DNA of 64,000 nt from CAIXSC01 sp046349915. GTDB taxonomy: Bacteria; Planctomycetota; Planctomycetia; Pirellulales; Pirellulaceae. The notes beneath the pieces were generated by a model that did not search any database, was not told the DNA's origin, and was given only the letters and a program-made list of their open reading frames with translations. Position 1 is the first letter of the stretch; every line of letters begins with the position of its first letter. The DNA lies in contig JAXMBL010000012.1 in the NCBI GenBank assembly GCA_046349915.1, forward strand, positions 62,001 through 126,000. The letters are read 5' to 3'. Both the position numbers and the translations under genes were made by a program. Positions 34,770 through 42,462 of the stretch are shown piece after piece.

Positions 34770-35954
34770 AGTTGAAACCATCGTCAGCAGTATGGCGGCG
34801 AGCAGAGCTAATCCGGCGCCCCAGGTGAAGGCCGCGATGGAGCCGTAGAACTGATACAACGCGCCAAAGATTAGACTCGCGGGAAGCGTGGCGATCCCGA
34901 TGGCGAAGTTAAACCAGCCGTAGGCCAATCCCTTGCGCTCCGCCCCAACAATAGCGGACACCAAGGTTCTTTCCGCGGGCTCAATCAACCCATAGACCAC
35001 TCCGTACAGGATGAAGTAAACCCACATCTCCTGGGTGCGAGTCGCCATGCCGAAACCGAGATAGACGACGGCGAAGAAAAACCAGCCGATCAAGAGCGCA
35101 GTACGCGGACCGATGAAATCGACGACTCGTCCCAACAGCAGGTTGCTACCGCTCTTGGCAATGTGGCACGCACACCACAACAGCGGCAACAGCATCGGGG
35201 TTACGCCAAGTTCGCCCGCTCGCACCAACAGAAAAGCGTCGCTGCAATTGCCGAGCGTGAAGATGACGAGCGACAGTAGGTAGAGCTTGAAATCGCGGTC
35301 GAACGGCTTCGCGTTAAGTGGCGAAGAAGGTTCTGGGGGCGAGTTGGGTTCGAGCCGCTCTTTGAGTCCAAACACCAACAGGATGACAACCAGCACGCCT
35401 GGGACGAAAGCAATCAGGAAGAGCGTGCGCAACTCGCTTGGCCAGAGCCACAGAAAGACGGCTGCCAGAAGAGGGCCAATCGCGGCGCCGAAGTTATCCA
35501 TCGCTCGCTGGAATCCAAATGCTCGGCCCCGGATGGCTGCGGGAGTTGAGTCGGCGATCAAGGCGTCGCGGGGCGAACTGCGGATCCCTTTGCCAATTCG
35601 GTCCAAGGTCCGTATCGCAAAAAGCTGCCAAGGCGCGACGATGAGGCCGATGAATGGCCGGACGACGGCGGGGACGCAGTATCCCAAAACGATGTAACCC
35701 TTTCGCCGTCCTGACTGGTCGGACTGGTCGCCGGACCACAGCTTGACGAAACAAGCGACCGAGTCCGCGATTCCCTCGATCAGGCCCAAGTACAGTCGGT
35801 TGCCGTGGAGAACTGTAAGCAAGAAATGGGGCAGCAGCGGGTAAATCATCTCGCTGGCGGTGTCATTCAGCAGACTCGCCCATCCGACAACTTTCACGTT
35901 GCGGGAAAGGCTCTCTTCAGGCAGGTCGTCAGCGGGGTCATCGGAGAGGCGCAC
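34728..35954 (-). CDS. MFS transporter
   Basis: 408 residues, 12 predicted membrane helices, major facilitator superfamily. Conserved features: MIYPLLPHFLLTV near the first helix, WSGDQSDQSGRRKGYIVLGY in the loop between helices 2 and 3 (the D-x-x-GRRK signature), and IGKGIRSSPRDALIADSTP after helix 4. GTG start at 35954 with AGGAG about 8 nt upstream. The natural protein seems to end around LLAAILLTMV; the remaining STGRVRRTGRKSTSP is encoded by the interspersed repeat at 34562-34769. Substrate unknown; the closest general type is drug or sugar-phosphate efflux. Confidence 0.87.
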   Translation of the reverse strand: MRLSDDPADDLPEESLSRNVKVVGWASLLNDTASEMIYPLLPHFLLTVLHGNRLYLGLIEGIADSVACFVKLWSGDQSDQSGRRKGYIVLGYCVPAVVRPFIGLIVAPWQLFAIRTLDRIGKGIRSSPRDALIADSTPAAIRGRAFGFQRAMDNFGAAIGPLLAAVFLWLWPSELRTLFLIAFVPGVLVVILLVFGLKERLEPNSPPEPSSPLNAKPFDRDFKLYLLSLVIFTLGNCSDAFLLVRAGELGVTPMLLPLLWCACHIAKSGSNLLLGRVVDFIGPRTALLIGWFFFAVVYLGFGMATRTQEMWVYFILYGVVYGLIEPAERTLVSAIVGAERKGLAYGWFNFAIGIATLPASLIFGALYQFYGSIAAFTWGAGLALLAAILLTMVSTGRVRRTGRKSTSP

Positions 35955-36028
35955 GCGAGGCTCCTCGCCTCAAGTTCAAGAATTCGAGACCACGATCACA
36001 TTCAGAGGTTGTCGAATTCAAAGCTGCG

Positions 36029-36232
36029 TTACGAATCAGATCGCGACCAAAGCGAGAAGCCCCAGCCAATCATCCCTACGATGATGATACAGGTGCCCGT
36101 GGTGACACCTTGATGAGCGATATCGATGCTGTGGTTGACCTGCAGGGCCATAATGGCCGAGGCGCACCACAGAGATGCTCCCACAAGAGCCGCGCCGGCG
36201 GCGACGATGATGGCTGCGCTGAGCTGTTTCAT
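36029..36232 (-). CDS. Small two-TM membrane protein, 67 aa
   Basis: MKQLSAAIIVAAGAALVGAS begins a first hydrophobic helix that runs through LWCASAIMAL; a polar loop HSIDIAHQGVTTG follows, then TCIIIVGMIGWGFSLWSR. ATG 36232 has ACGGAG 6 nt upstream. It lies 75 bp before the MFS gene on the same strand. No family recognised. Confidence 0.6.
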   Translation of the reverse strand: MKQLSAAIIVAAGAALVGASLWCASAIMALQVNHSIDIAHQGVTTGTCIIIVGMIGWGFSLWSRSDS

Positions 36233-36440
36233 GGTTGCTCCGTGAGTTAGTCGACACAACTTCGCCACTGTCGCTAGCCTAACCAACTCGGTGGTATTCG
36301 TGCTAGCGGCTACAGGCGTCCCCTGGAGTCAAACGAGAGGAGATCCGAACTTCAAGTCGGGCGAACCTCTGGCTCAGTGTGCGTTACGGAAGTGTTGGGC
36401 GGGGAGCTACGCCTGATCTGCTGCGAGTAGGAGCGGCTGG

Positions 36441-36463
36441 CGACGGACTGGAAGTCCGTCGTA
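36441..36463 (+). repeat. Dispersed palindrome (REP-like), copy 10
   Basis: CGACGGACTGGAAGTCCGTCGTA family member, 17 bp upstream of the next start codon, so it sits in the 5' leader. Confidence 0.9.
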
Positions 36464-36480
36464 CAGAGGAAACAGATCAA

Positions 36481-36987
36481 ATGCCTGAGACGAACATGAT
36501 GCGAACAACTTTGGTTTTAGTGACTCTGACCATCTGCTCGACGGGACTGGCTGCCGATGCGCCCACCGCGTTCCATGCTGTCGAGTGCGAGGGGAGGTAC
36601 TCGCATCATTTGCAAGGGGTCTGCACCGACGAGCGAGAGTCGATCTTCTGGTGCTTCACGACACAGTTGGTGAGGAAGCATGTGCTCGAAAGCGGTTTCA
36701 CGCTGATGGGAATTCAAACGGCTGCGTATGCCGATGAGCACTGGTGGTTTGGCTGTTATGGCGAACCGCAGATTCTGCTCAAAGCCGACTCGGCGCTGAA
36801 GCAAGTCGAGCGATTCGAGTTTGATTGCTCGCTGGGCATCGTGCCGATCGGGAAGGGGAAGTTCCTGGTCGCTCGAGGCGCGTGTGCCAAGGATAAGGGT
36901 TGTTCTGGGCGATTGGTGCTAGCTGAAGAGGATGCCAAACGGGGGTTGGCGGTTGTTGATCCGCGAGTTCCGAGCGCAGCCCGATGA
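36481..36987 (+). CDS. Secreted hypothetical protein, 168 aa
   Basis: A signal peptide is visible: basic start with MRTTLVLVTLTICSTGLAAD, probably cleaved after GLAA. The mature part is about 145 residues with ECEGRYSHHLQGVCTDERES, IFWCFTTQLVRKH, GIQTAAYADEHWWFGCYGEP and ARGACAKDKGCSGRLVLAEE; it reads like a five-bladed or six-bladed propeller fragment (IFWCFTTQLVK..D..G). Six or more Cys could form disulphides. ATG 36481 has GAGGAA about 9 nt upstream. Family not recognised with certainty. Confidence 0.68.
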   Translation: MPETNMMRTTLVLVTLTICSTGLAADAPTAFHAVECEGRYSHHLQGVCTDERESIFWCFTTQLVRKHVLESGFTLMGIQTAAYADEHWWFGCYGEPQILLKADSALKQVERFEFDCSLGIVPIGKGKFLVARGACAKDKGCSGRLVLAEEDAKRGLAVVDPRVPSAAR

Positions 36988-37046
36988 GCTTACGGGTTAA
37001 GTGCCTCGGCCATTTGCTGGAAACCTAGTCGGGCCATGTGACCCGA

Positions 37047-37139
37047 TTAGTGAGGATCAGTGGCGATAAGTGTTCTCTTTCTCTTTGGTGGGGGGCGGGG
37101 CGAGTATTGGGAACACTGATCTTCGCTGATCCTCACTGA
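37047..37139. repeat. Imperfect inverted repeat, 29-bp arms, in 36988-37590 gap
   Basis: Arms 37047-37075 and 37111-37139 pair over most of their length (TAGTGAGGATCAG...GTGTTC). A related single arm recurs at 42463-42490. Nothing else of note is seen in this 600-bp gap; there is no convincing gene. Confidence 0.75.
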
Positions 37140-37590
37140 TGGAATTCAGTTTCGAGTTCGAGTGAGGAGGCATTGTCGCTTCACTGATTACGCCGCCGAT
37201 TAACCACTAGGCCATGCCGTTCGACGTGGTTCCACTCGTCGTGGTACTCGATTTAACGGGTTTCAGGTAAGCCGTCGCATACCGCGTCTCGAGGCAGCAT
37301 TAACATCCGCTTCGCCGCCAGACAGTCTGGGCGGAATCTGAGATCGGTCTGCGTGAGGGGCTGATTCAGACGAGCCAGCGGAGTGAGTTGACCGACCCGC
37401 GTTCCAGCGCTCTTCCTGAGAATTTTCTGAATTTCTTTCCCCTGACGTGTCCGCTTGCGCTCCTTTTCTGCGAGTCGAAGGGGGAGTGGCCCTGCGTCGA
37501 CTTTGGACTCGCCGGAGCGGTGCGGGGCCTGATTGTCGCGGTGGCGAATTCAATCAGCGGATGGACCTAGTTCGAACAGGAGCACGAGTC

Positions 37591-37998
37591 ATGGGAATGG
37601 ATGTCTGGGGATGCAATCCAACGGGGCCGGAGGGGAAGTATTTTCGGGCGAACATCTGGTCGTGGCGGCCGATTCAGGCGTTGATTAACGAGTTGTGTTC
37701 GGACTTGTTGGACGAACCGACTTTGATTCGCTTGGGCGTCAATGTGGGGGCTGGTCCACGCGATGCTTCGGTGTGTCGAGAGATGGCGAATCGGTTCGAT
37801 CGTTGGTTGGAGCAGCACACGCATGGGCATGGGCTCGACCTGGGGCTGAGGGTGACGCCGGAAGGGAGGTTCGTGACCCCCACCGAATTGGCCTCGAACC
37901 CCGCGCTCGAAACGCTCTCGCCGTACCAGGTGGCGGACGAGCATTTGAAGGAATGGGTCGACTTTCTGCGTCACTGCGGCGGCTTTGAGGTGTGGTAG
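37591..37998 (+). CDS. Conserved hypothetical protein, 135 aa
   Basis: Cytoplasmic, Trp- and Gly-rich start: MGMDVWGCNPTGPEGKYFRA then NIWSWRPIQALINELCSDLL; later GHGLDLGLRVTPEGRFVTP and HLKEWVDFLRHCGGFEVW at the end. The opening resembles a family of small phage/bacterial proteins starting MGMDVYG. AGGAG lies 11 nt before ATG 37591. It stands alone; function unknown. Confidence 0.72.
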   Translation: MGMDVWGCNPTGPEGKYFRANIWSWRPIQALINELCSDLLDEPTLIRLGVNVGAGPRDASVCREMANRFDRWLEQHTHGHGLDLGLRVTPEGRFVTPTELASNPALETLSPYQVADEHLKEWVDFLRHCGGFEVW

Positions 37999-38330
37999 AG
38001 GGTGGGGCGTGGGCGGCTGTCAGGCGGCTCCCATCTTGAGGGGAGGGGAGTTGGGGCAATTAGTCACGAGCGGTTAATCGTTCGTTTCCCATTGCGGGAA
38101 AAGGAGTTCCGGATGGCTCTGTCGTGGCGAAGCGGACGTTTGTCCCGAAAGAAACGGCATGAAACAATCTTGAAACCCGAGACCCGCGTGCATACCCTTG
38201 GATGTTTGGTGAAATTCAGGCAGAATTGCCTGATTCAGCGCCGCGACCAATCCCCGCCGCGTGGGTGGGGAGACGTCGAAGACCGGCCAGCCGGCGTGCG
38301 CACCCTCGGATTGAACGCAAGGAGACCTCC
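37999..38330. other. Upstream region of ilvB
   Basis: Contains a small hairpin CAGGCA-GAAT-TGCCTG near 38216-38235 and a weak TTGAAA-N17-TACCCT promoter candidate near 38170-38198. No branched-amino-acid leader peptide and no T-run terminator are seen, in contrast to leuA. Confidence 0.4.
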
Positions 38331-40097
38331 ATGACGACCGTGACTTCCTCTCAGAGTACCGACTTAATGACCGGCGCCGATATCCTGGTCAAGTCGCTGG
38401 TGGACCACAACGTCGAGGTAATCTTTGCGTATCCGGGCGGGTGCAGCATGCCGATGCACCAATCGCTCACCCAGTACGGCGGAAAAATCCGCACGATCCT
38501 GCCGCGGCACGAGCAGGGCGGGGCGTTCGCGGCCCAGGGGTATTCGCGGTCGACGGGCAAGCCTGGCGTCGTGATGGCGACCAGCGGTCCGGGCGCCACC
38601 AATTTGGTGACCAGCATCGCGGACGCGAAGCTCGACAGCATCCCGCTGATCGCGATTACCGGGCAAGTGCCGACTCCGGTGATTGGATCGGACGCGTTCC
38701 AAGAGACGCCGATCGTCGAGATTTGTCGCGGGATCACGAAGCATCATTATTTGGTGACCAACGTCAATCAGATTGCTCGCGTGGTGAAAGAGGCGTTTCA
38801 CATTGCGACGACGGGCCGACCCGGTCCCGTGTTGATCGATATGCCGAAGGACGTGCAGTTGGCTCAGTGTGTGCCGAATTGGGCCGAGCCGATGGACTTG
38901 CCGGGCTATCGGTACAAGGTGCATAAGGCGTTGCCCGAGCAGATCCGTCAAGTTGCCGCGGCGATCAAGTTGGCCAAGCGGCCGTTGATTTACGCGGGTG
39001 GTGGAATCATCGCGTCGGGCGCCAGCGACGCCTTGCGGGAACTGGTCAAGCGCACGGGCATTCCGGTGACGATGACCGTGATGGGGTTGGGCGTATTTCC
39101 CAACGAGGATCCTCTTTCGCTCGACATGCTAGGGATGCACGGCAGCGTGTACGCCAACTGGTCGGTGCGCGACTGTGATCTGTTGATCGCGCTCGGTGTG
39201 CGCTTCGACGACCGAGTGACGGGGAAGCTGGCCGAGTTCGCGAAGCATGCGAAGATCGTGCACATCGACGTCGATCCGTCGGAGTTGAACAAGAACAAGC
39301 CGGCGCACATTCCGATCGTCAGCGACGTGAAGTACGCGCTCGAAGAACTCAACAAGATCGTCGAAGCGCCCGAAGACATCACGCCGTGGGTTCGACAGAC
39401 TCAGCAGTGGAAGCGTGAGCGTCCCTTCAAGTACGATGATCGTTTTGAAGGGATCGTGCAGCAGCATGCGATCGCCGAGTTGTCTCGGCTCACTAGCGAG
39501 CGCGACACGTACGTGACGGTGGGAGTGGGCCAGCACCAGATGTGGGCGGCTCAATTCTTCAAATTCCGTCGGCCGCGGACTTGGATGTCCAGCTCGGGCT
39601 TGGGGACGATGGGCTTTGGACTTCCGTGCGCCATGGGCGTGCAGGCAGCTCATCCCAATTCGCTGGTGATCGATATCGACGGCGACGGCAGCTTCCAGAT
39701 GAACATCCAGGAGCTGGCGACGTTGCACTGCGAGAAGTTGCCGGTGAAGGTGCTGTTGTTGAACAATCAGCATCTGGGCATGGTGGTGCAGTGGGAAGAT
39801 CGTTTCCATCAGGGGAATCGAGCTCATACGTACTTGGGCCCGATTGATCACGCCGAGGCGGTGGGGAAGGGTGACAGCATCTACGCGACTCAGCGTTACC
39901 CCGACTTCGTGGCGATCGCCAAGGGGTATGGTTGCGGCGCGGCGACGGTCAGCCGCAAGGCCGACTTGGTGGCGGCCTTGGAAGAGATGATCAACTACCC
40001 TGGTCCGTACGTTTTGGATGTGGAAGTGCCATACCAGGAGCATGTGTTGCCGATGATCCCCTCGGGTCGCACGGTCGACGACATGATCCTCGAGTAG
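38331..40097 (+). CDS. ilvB: Acetolactate synthase large subunit
   Basis: TPP-dependent enzyme joining two pyruvates (or pyruvate and 2-oxobutyrate) in valine, leucine and isoleucine synthesis. 588 residues, normal length. TPP/PYR domain: FAYPGGCSMPMHQSL with the catalytic Glu in RHEQGGAFAAQGYSRSTGK, and SGPGATNLVTSIADA. FAD-type central domain GASDALRELVKRTGIPV. C-terminal PP domain GDGSFQMNIQELATL ending NNQHLGMVVQWEDRF. ATG 38331 is set by AAGGAG 7 nt upstream (GGAGACCTCC). The regulatory subunit gene ilvN does not follow, so it must lie elsewhere. Confidence 0.95.
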   Translation: MTTVTSSQSTDLMTGADILVKSLVDHNVEVIFAYPGGCSMPMHQSLTQYGGKIRTILPRHEQGGAFAAQGYSRSTGKPGVVMATSGPGATNLVTSIADAKLDSIPLIAITGQVPTPVIGSDAFQETPIVEICRGITKHHYLVTNVNQIARVVKEAFHIATTGRPGPVLIDMPKDVQLAQCVPNWAEPMDLPGYRYKVHKALPEQIRQVAAAIKLAKRPLIYAGGGIIASGASDALRELVKRTGIPVTMTVMGLGVFPNEDPLSLDMLGMHGSVYANWSVRDCDLLIALGVRFDDRVTGKLAEFAKHAKIVHIDVDPSELNKNKPAHIPIVSDVKYALEELNKIVEAPEDITPWVRQTQQWKRERPFKYDDRFEGIVQQHAIAELSRLTSERDTYVTVGVGQHQMWAAQFFKFRRPRTWMSSSGLGTMGFGLPCAMGVQAAHPNSLVIDIDGDGSFQMNIQELATLHCEKLPVKVLLLNNQHLGMVVQWEDRFHQGNRAHTYLGPIDHAEAVGKGDSIYATQRYPDFVAIAKGYGCGAATVSRKADLVAALEEMINYPGPYVLDVEVPYQEHVLPMIPSGRTVDDMILE

Positions 40098-40123
40098 AGT
40101 GATTTCGCCACGGAATGAAGTAG

Positions 40124-40144
40124 CCATCTCGCTTCGCGAGATGG
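40124..40144 (+). terminator. Hairpin downstream of ilvB
   Basis: Perfect 9-bp stem CCATCTCGC-TTC-GCGAGATGG 26 bp after the ilvB stop. It has no T-run, so it may be a processing or factor-dependent end. Confidence 0.5.
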
Positions 40145-40471
40145 TCAGCCGCGGAGCGTACTCGCTCTGCCGAAGAGCTAATCTCTAGAACGGCAGAGCA
40201 GCGAACCAATGAGCCATGGGGAAGGCCCCTGGCGCCAGTCAACAGCTAAGGCCTAAGCAGCCGGTCGAGGCACAGCATCTCAGTGCCTAACTCTTGAAAA
40301 GCACCGGCCTTGTCGCACCCAGCGTGGTCTTCGCGCTGAGTTCGCTATGTCCCATTCATTGGTGGACATTGTTTACGCTGGCAAAGCCTCAAGCAAGTCT
40401 GAATGTACATCCCACAAGTGCATTGAGTTCCACCAGCGCCGCATCATCCCTACCCACTACCCAACAACCAA

Positions 40472-40510
40472 TGACCAACAACCAATGACGAATGACCAAT
40501 GACCAATGAC
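40472..40510 (-). repeat. Degenerate heptamer array (TGACCAA on + strand)
   Basis: TGACCAA, CAACCAA, TGACGAA, TGACCAA, TGACCAA in register: the reverse complement of the TTGGTCA/TTCGTCA units at 3-4.6 kb. It ends just before the 40516-41094 gene stop. Confidence 0.85.
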
Positions 40511-40515
40511 CCTTC

Positions 40516-41094
40516 TCACTCGCTGCGTTCAAACTTCACGTCGTAGGTTTCGCCGAGTGCGGCTTGGAAGTAGGTGCCGGTGAGGTCGTCGGTTTTGGGG
40601 TTGTAGGTGAGGTCGTAGATGCAACCCGGATAGTTCACGTCTCGCAGTTCGATGGTCATGTGAGCGTTGTCGCCGTGCGAGTGGGCGGTGGCTTTGGCGA
40701 CGTGGATATCGGACGGGTTGAGGTAGGTGGCTTCGAGTTTGCCGGTGGGGTCGACCGACTTGATTTTTAGCACGTATTCAGCGTCGCTTCGTTTCCATCT
40801 GCCGACGATTTTCTTGAGCGAATCGAGGGAGATTTCGTCGGTCGAGTGCCCGTCAGTCGCAGTGGGTTTGGCGGAAGTGGTGGAGGAAGCCGTTGAGTCT
40901 TTAGTGGTGTTGGCAGTGGGGAAGCCTTCGGTGGCGGAGGGTGGCTTGCGCTGTTGACGTCCGGGGCGATCGGGCAGGAGGGCGAGTGCGGCGAGTGAGA
41001 CGACGACGAGCGCGCCGATGGCGGCGAGCCAATGCCAGCGAGGGCGGGGTGGAGTGGTGTGTTCGGCGGCTGAATGCTTCTTCGATTTGGCCAT
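40516..41094 (-). CDS. Membrane-anchored hypothetical protein with C-terminal beta domain
   Basis: 192 residues. A short basic N-terminus, one membrane helix (WLAAIGALVVVSLAALALLP), a Ser/Thr/Lys-rich linker (about 45-90), then a compact domain of alternating strands: KIVGRWKRSDAEYVLKIKSV, KLEATYLNPSDIHVAKA, CIYDLTYNPKTDDLTGTYF and ETYDVKFERSE. The opening GxWxR and closing xVxFxR resemble small lipocalin-like domains that bind hydrophobic ligands; this is only a pattern match. The rest of the upstream 41095-41586 gap is repeat element and promoter. Confidence 0.68.
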   Translation of the reverse strand: MAKSKKHSAAEHTTPPRPRWHWLAAIGALVVVSLAALALLPDRPGRQQRKPPSATEGFPTANTTKDSTASSTTSAKPTATDGHSTDEISLDSLKKIVGRWKRSDAEYVLKIKSVDPTGKLEATYLNPSDIHVAKATAHSHGDNAHMTIELRDVNYPGCIYDLTYNPKTDDLTGTYFQAALGETYDVKFERSE

Positions 41095-41243
41095 GGAAGT
41101 GAGATGTTTCGAGCGAATGGGCGAGGGGAAGGTGAGATGGGCGTGGTATGAGGCCGGCGAGGGATGGCCTGAAGAACGAGCAGTATTCTACGGTGAGACG
41201 CGGGGCTGTGGCAGCTGGGGGGCGGAGGGGGCATTCATTCCTC

Positions 41244-41437
41244 GTAGGGTGTGTCGAGCCTCCGGCGAAGACACACCAGCTCGACCGAAAACTCCTCCCA
41301 CCCGAGACCGCATGCCGAACAGCCAGCGCGAGCGAAGTCGCCAGCGAGTAATCCACCGCAGCGACGAAGTGGTTCGCCAACCGAGTCGGCCCTCACGGCG
41401 CCACGGTTTTTGCGACTTTGGCGGAGCCAAAGGCAAC
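41244..41437 (-). repeat. ~195-bp hairpin repeat, left copy flanking lexA (inverted)
   Basis: In reverse orientation to the copy at 42208-42402; most bases match. Outer end is GTAGGGTGTGTCGAGCCTCC, inner end is the GTTGCCTTTGGC..GCC hairpin. A second partial start (CGTAGGGTGTGG) follows at 41443. Confidence 0.88.
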
Positions 41438-41526
41438 ATTCCTCGTAGGGTGTGGCGATTTGTAGCGGCGATTCTGGGGTGAGTGAGGCGGATTCTCGTG
41501 AATCTGGAACAAGTATACAAATGCTA

Positions 41527-41559
41527 TTGACTCTGAACGGCTGTATATTACGATAATAC
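41527..41559 (+). promoter_or_regulatory. Candidate lexA promoter and operator
   Basis: TTGACT (41527-41532), 16-bp spacer, TACGAT as a -10-like box. An imperfect palindrome GTATATTA-CG-ATAATAC (41543-41559) overlaps the -10 region, where an autoregulatory LexA site would be expected. It does not match the CTGT-N8-ACAG or GAAC-N4-GTTC consensus exactly. Confidence 0.4.
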
Positions 41560-41586
41560 GGGCAGCAGAATCAAGGAGAGAACGTC

Positions 41587-42201
41587 ATGCTGGATCTAAA
41601 AGACCTGACTCAAAGGCAGCGGAAAGTCTACGAGTTCATCCGCGAGAAGATTGTTACTCGTGGGTATGGCCCCACGGTGCGCGAGATTGGCTTGGAGTTT
41701 GACATTAGTTCGCCGAACGGGGTGATGTGTCATCTGAAGGCGTTGGAGAAGAAGGGGCTGATCAAGCGAAGTCCGAACAAGTCGCGTGCGATCGAGTTGG
41801 CGAAGGAGAGTTTGGAGTCGCGGGACAAGGATCGTGGTTTGCCGATGGCGGGGATCGTGGCCGCCGGTCTGACTCATTTGGCATTCGAGCAAGACGAGCG
41901 GATTGACTTGTCGGAGTTGTTCAACAAGAAGAACTTGTTTGTGTTGAGTGTCCGTGGGGACTCGATGATTGAGGCACAGATTGCGGACGGCGACTACGTC
42001 GTGGTGAAGAAGCAGAAGACGGCGGCGCCGGGCCAGATGGTGGTGGCTCAAACGCCCGAGGGCGAGGCGACTTTGAAGTTTTGGTATCCCGAGTCGAATC
42101 GGATTCGGCTGCAGCCAGCCAACTCGACGATGAAGCCGATTTACGTGAGTCGAGCGGAAGTGTTGGGAGTGGTCGTGGGCGTAGTGCGGAAGATGGGGTA
42201 G
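41587..42201 (+). CDS. lexA: LexA repressor
   Basis: SOS repressor that is self-cleaved when RecA filaments form. 204 residues. N-terminal winged helix: LTQRQRKVYEFIREKIVTRG, VREIGLEFDISSPNGVMCHL. The hinge has the Ala-Gly cleavage site in GIVAAGLTHLAF. The C-terminal S24 peptidase holds Ser in VRGDSMIEAQIADGDYVVVK and Lys in GEATLKFWYPE. AAGGAGAG lies 6 nt before ATG 41587. It sits between inverted repeat copies; the right copy begins 7 bp after its stop. No recA or DNA-repair gene adjoins. Confidence 0.95.
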   Translation: MLDLKDLTQRQRKVYEFIREKIVTRGYGPTVREIGLEFDISSPNGVMCHLKALEKKGLIKRSPNKSRAIELAKESLESRDKDRGLPMAGIVAAGLTHLAFEQDERIDLSELFNKKNLFVLSVRGDSMIEAQIADGDYVVVKKQKTAAPGQMVVAQTPEGEATLKFWYPESNRIRLQPANSTMKPIYVSRAEVLGVVVGVVRKMG

Positions 42202-42207
42202 GGGAAA

Positions 42208-42402
42208 GTTGCCTTTGGCTCCGCCGAAGTCGCAATGACCGCGGCGCCGTGAGGGCCGACTCGGTTGGCGAACCACTTCGTCGCTGTGGCGGATTTACTC
42301 GCTGGCGGCTTCGCTGTCGCTGGCTGGTGGTCGTGCGTTCTCGAGTTAGAGAAGCTCTCGGTCGAGTTGGTGCGTCTTCGCCGGAGGCTCGACGCACCCT
42401 AC
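42208..42402 (+). repeat. ~195-bp hairpin repeat, right copy flanking lexA
   Basis: Starts GTTGCCTTTGGCTCCGCC, ends GACGCACCCTAC. The last 40 bp fold as GGTGCGTC..GACGCACC with an inner stem. It matches 41244-41437 in inverted orientation. Confidence 0.9.
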
Positions 42403-42462
42403 GAGGAAAGGCTCTTCTCACCTCAAAAACGACCGAGAAACCGCCGCCCCGCTCGCCTCATA

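Noticed and set aside
38000..38330. Attenuator before ilvB
   Set aside because: No leader peptide rich in Leu, Val or Ile and no T-run hairpin, unlike leuA.
39129..40127. Long ORF antisense to ilvB
   Set aside because: Shadow of a strong ilvB gene; His/Arg-rich with no domain.
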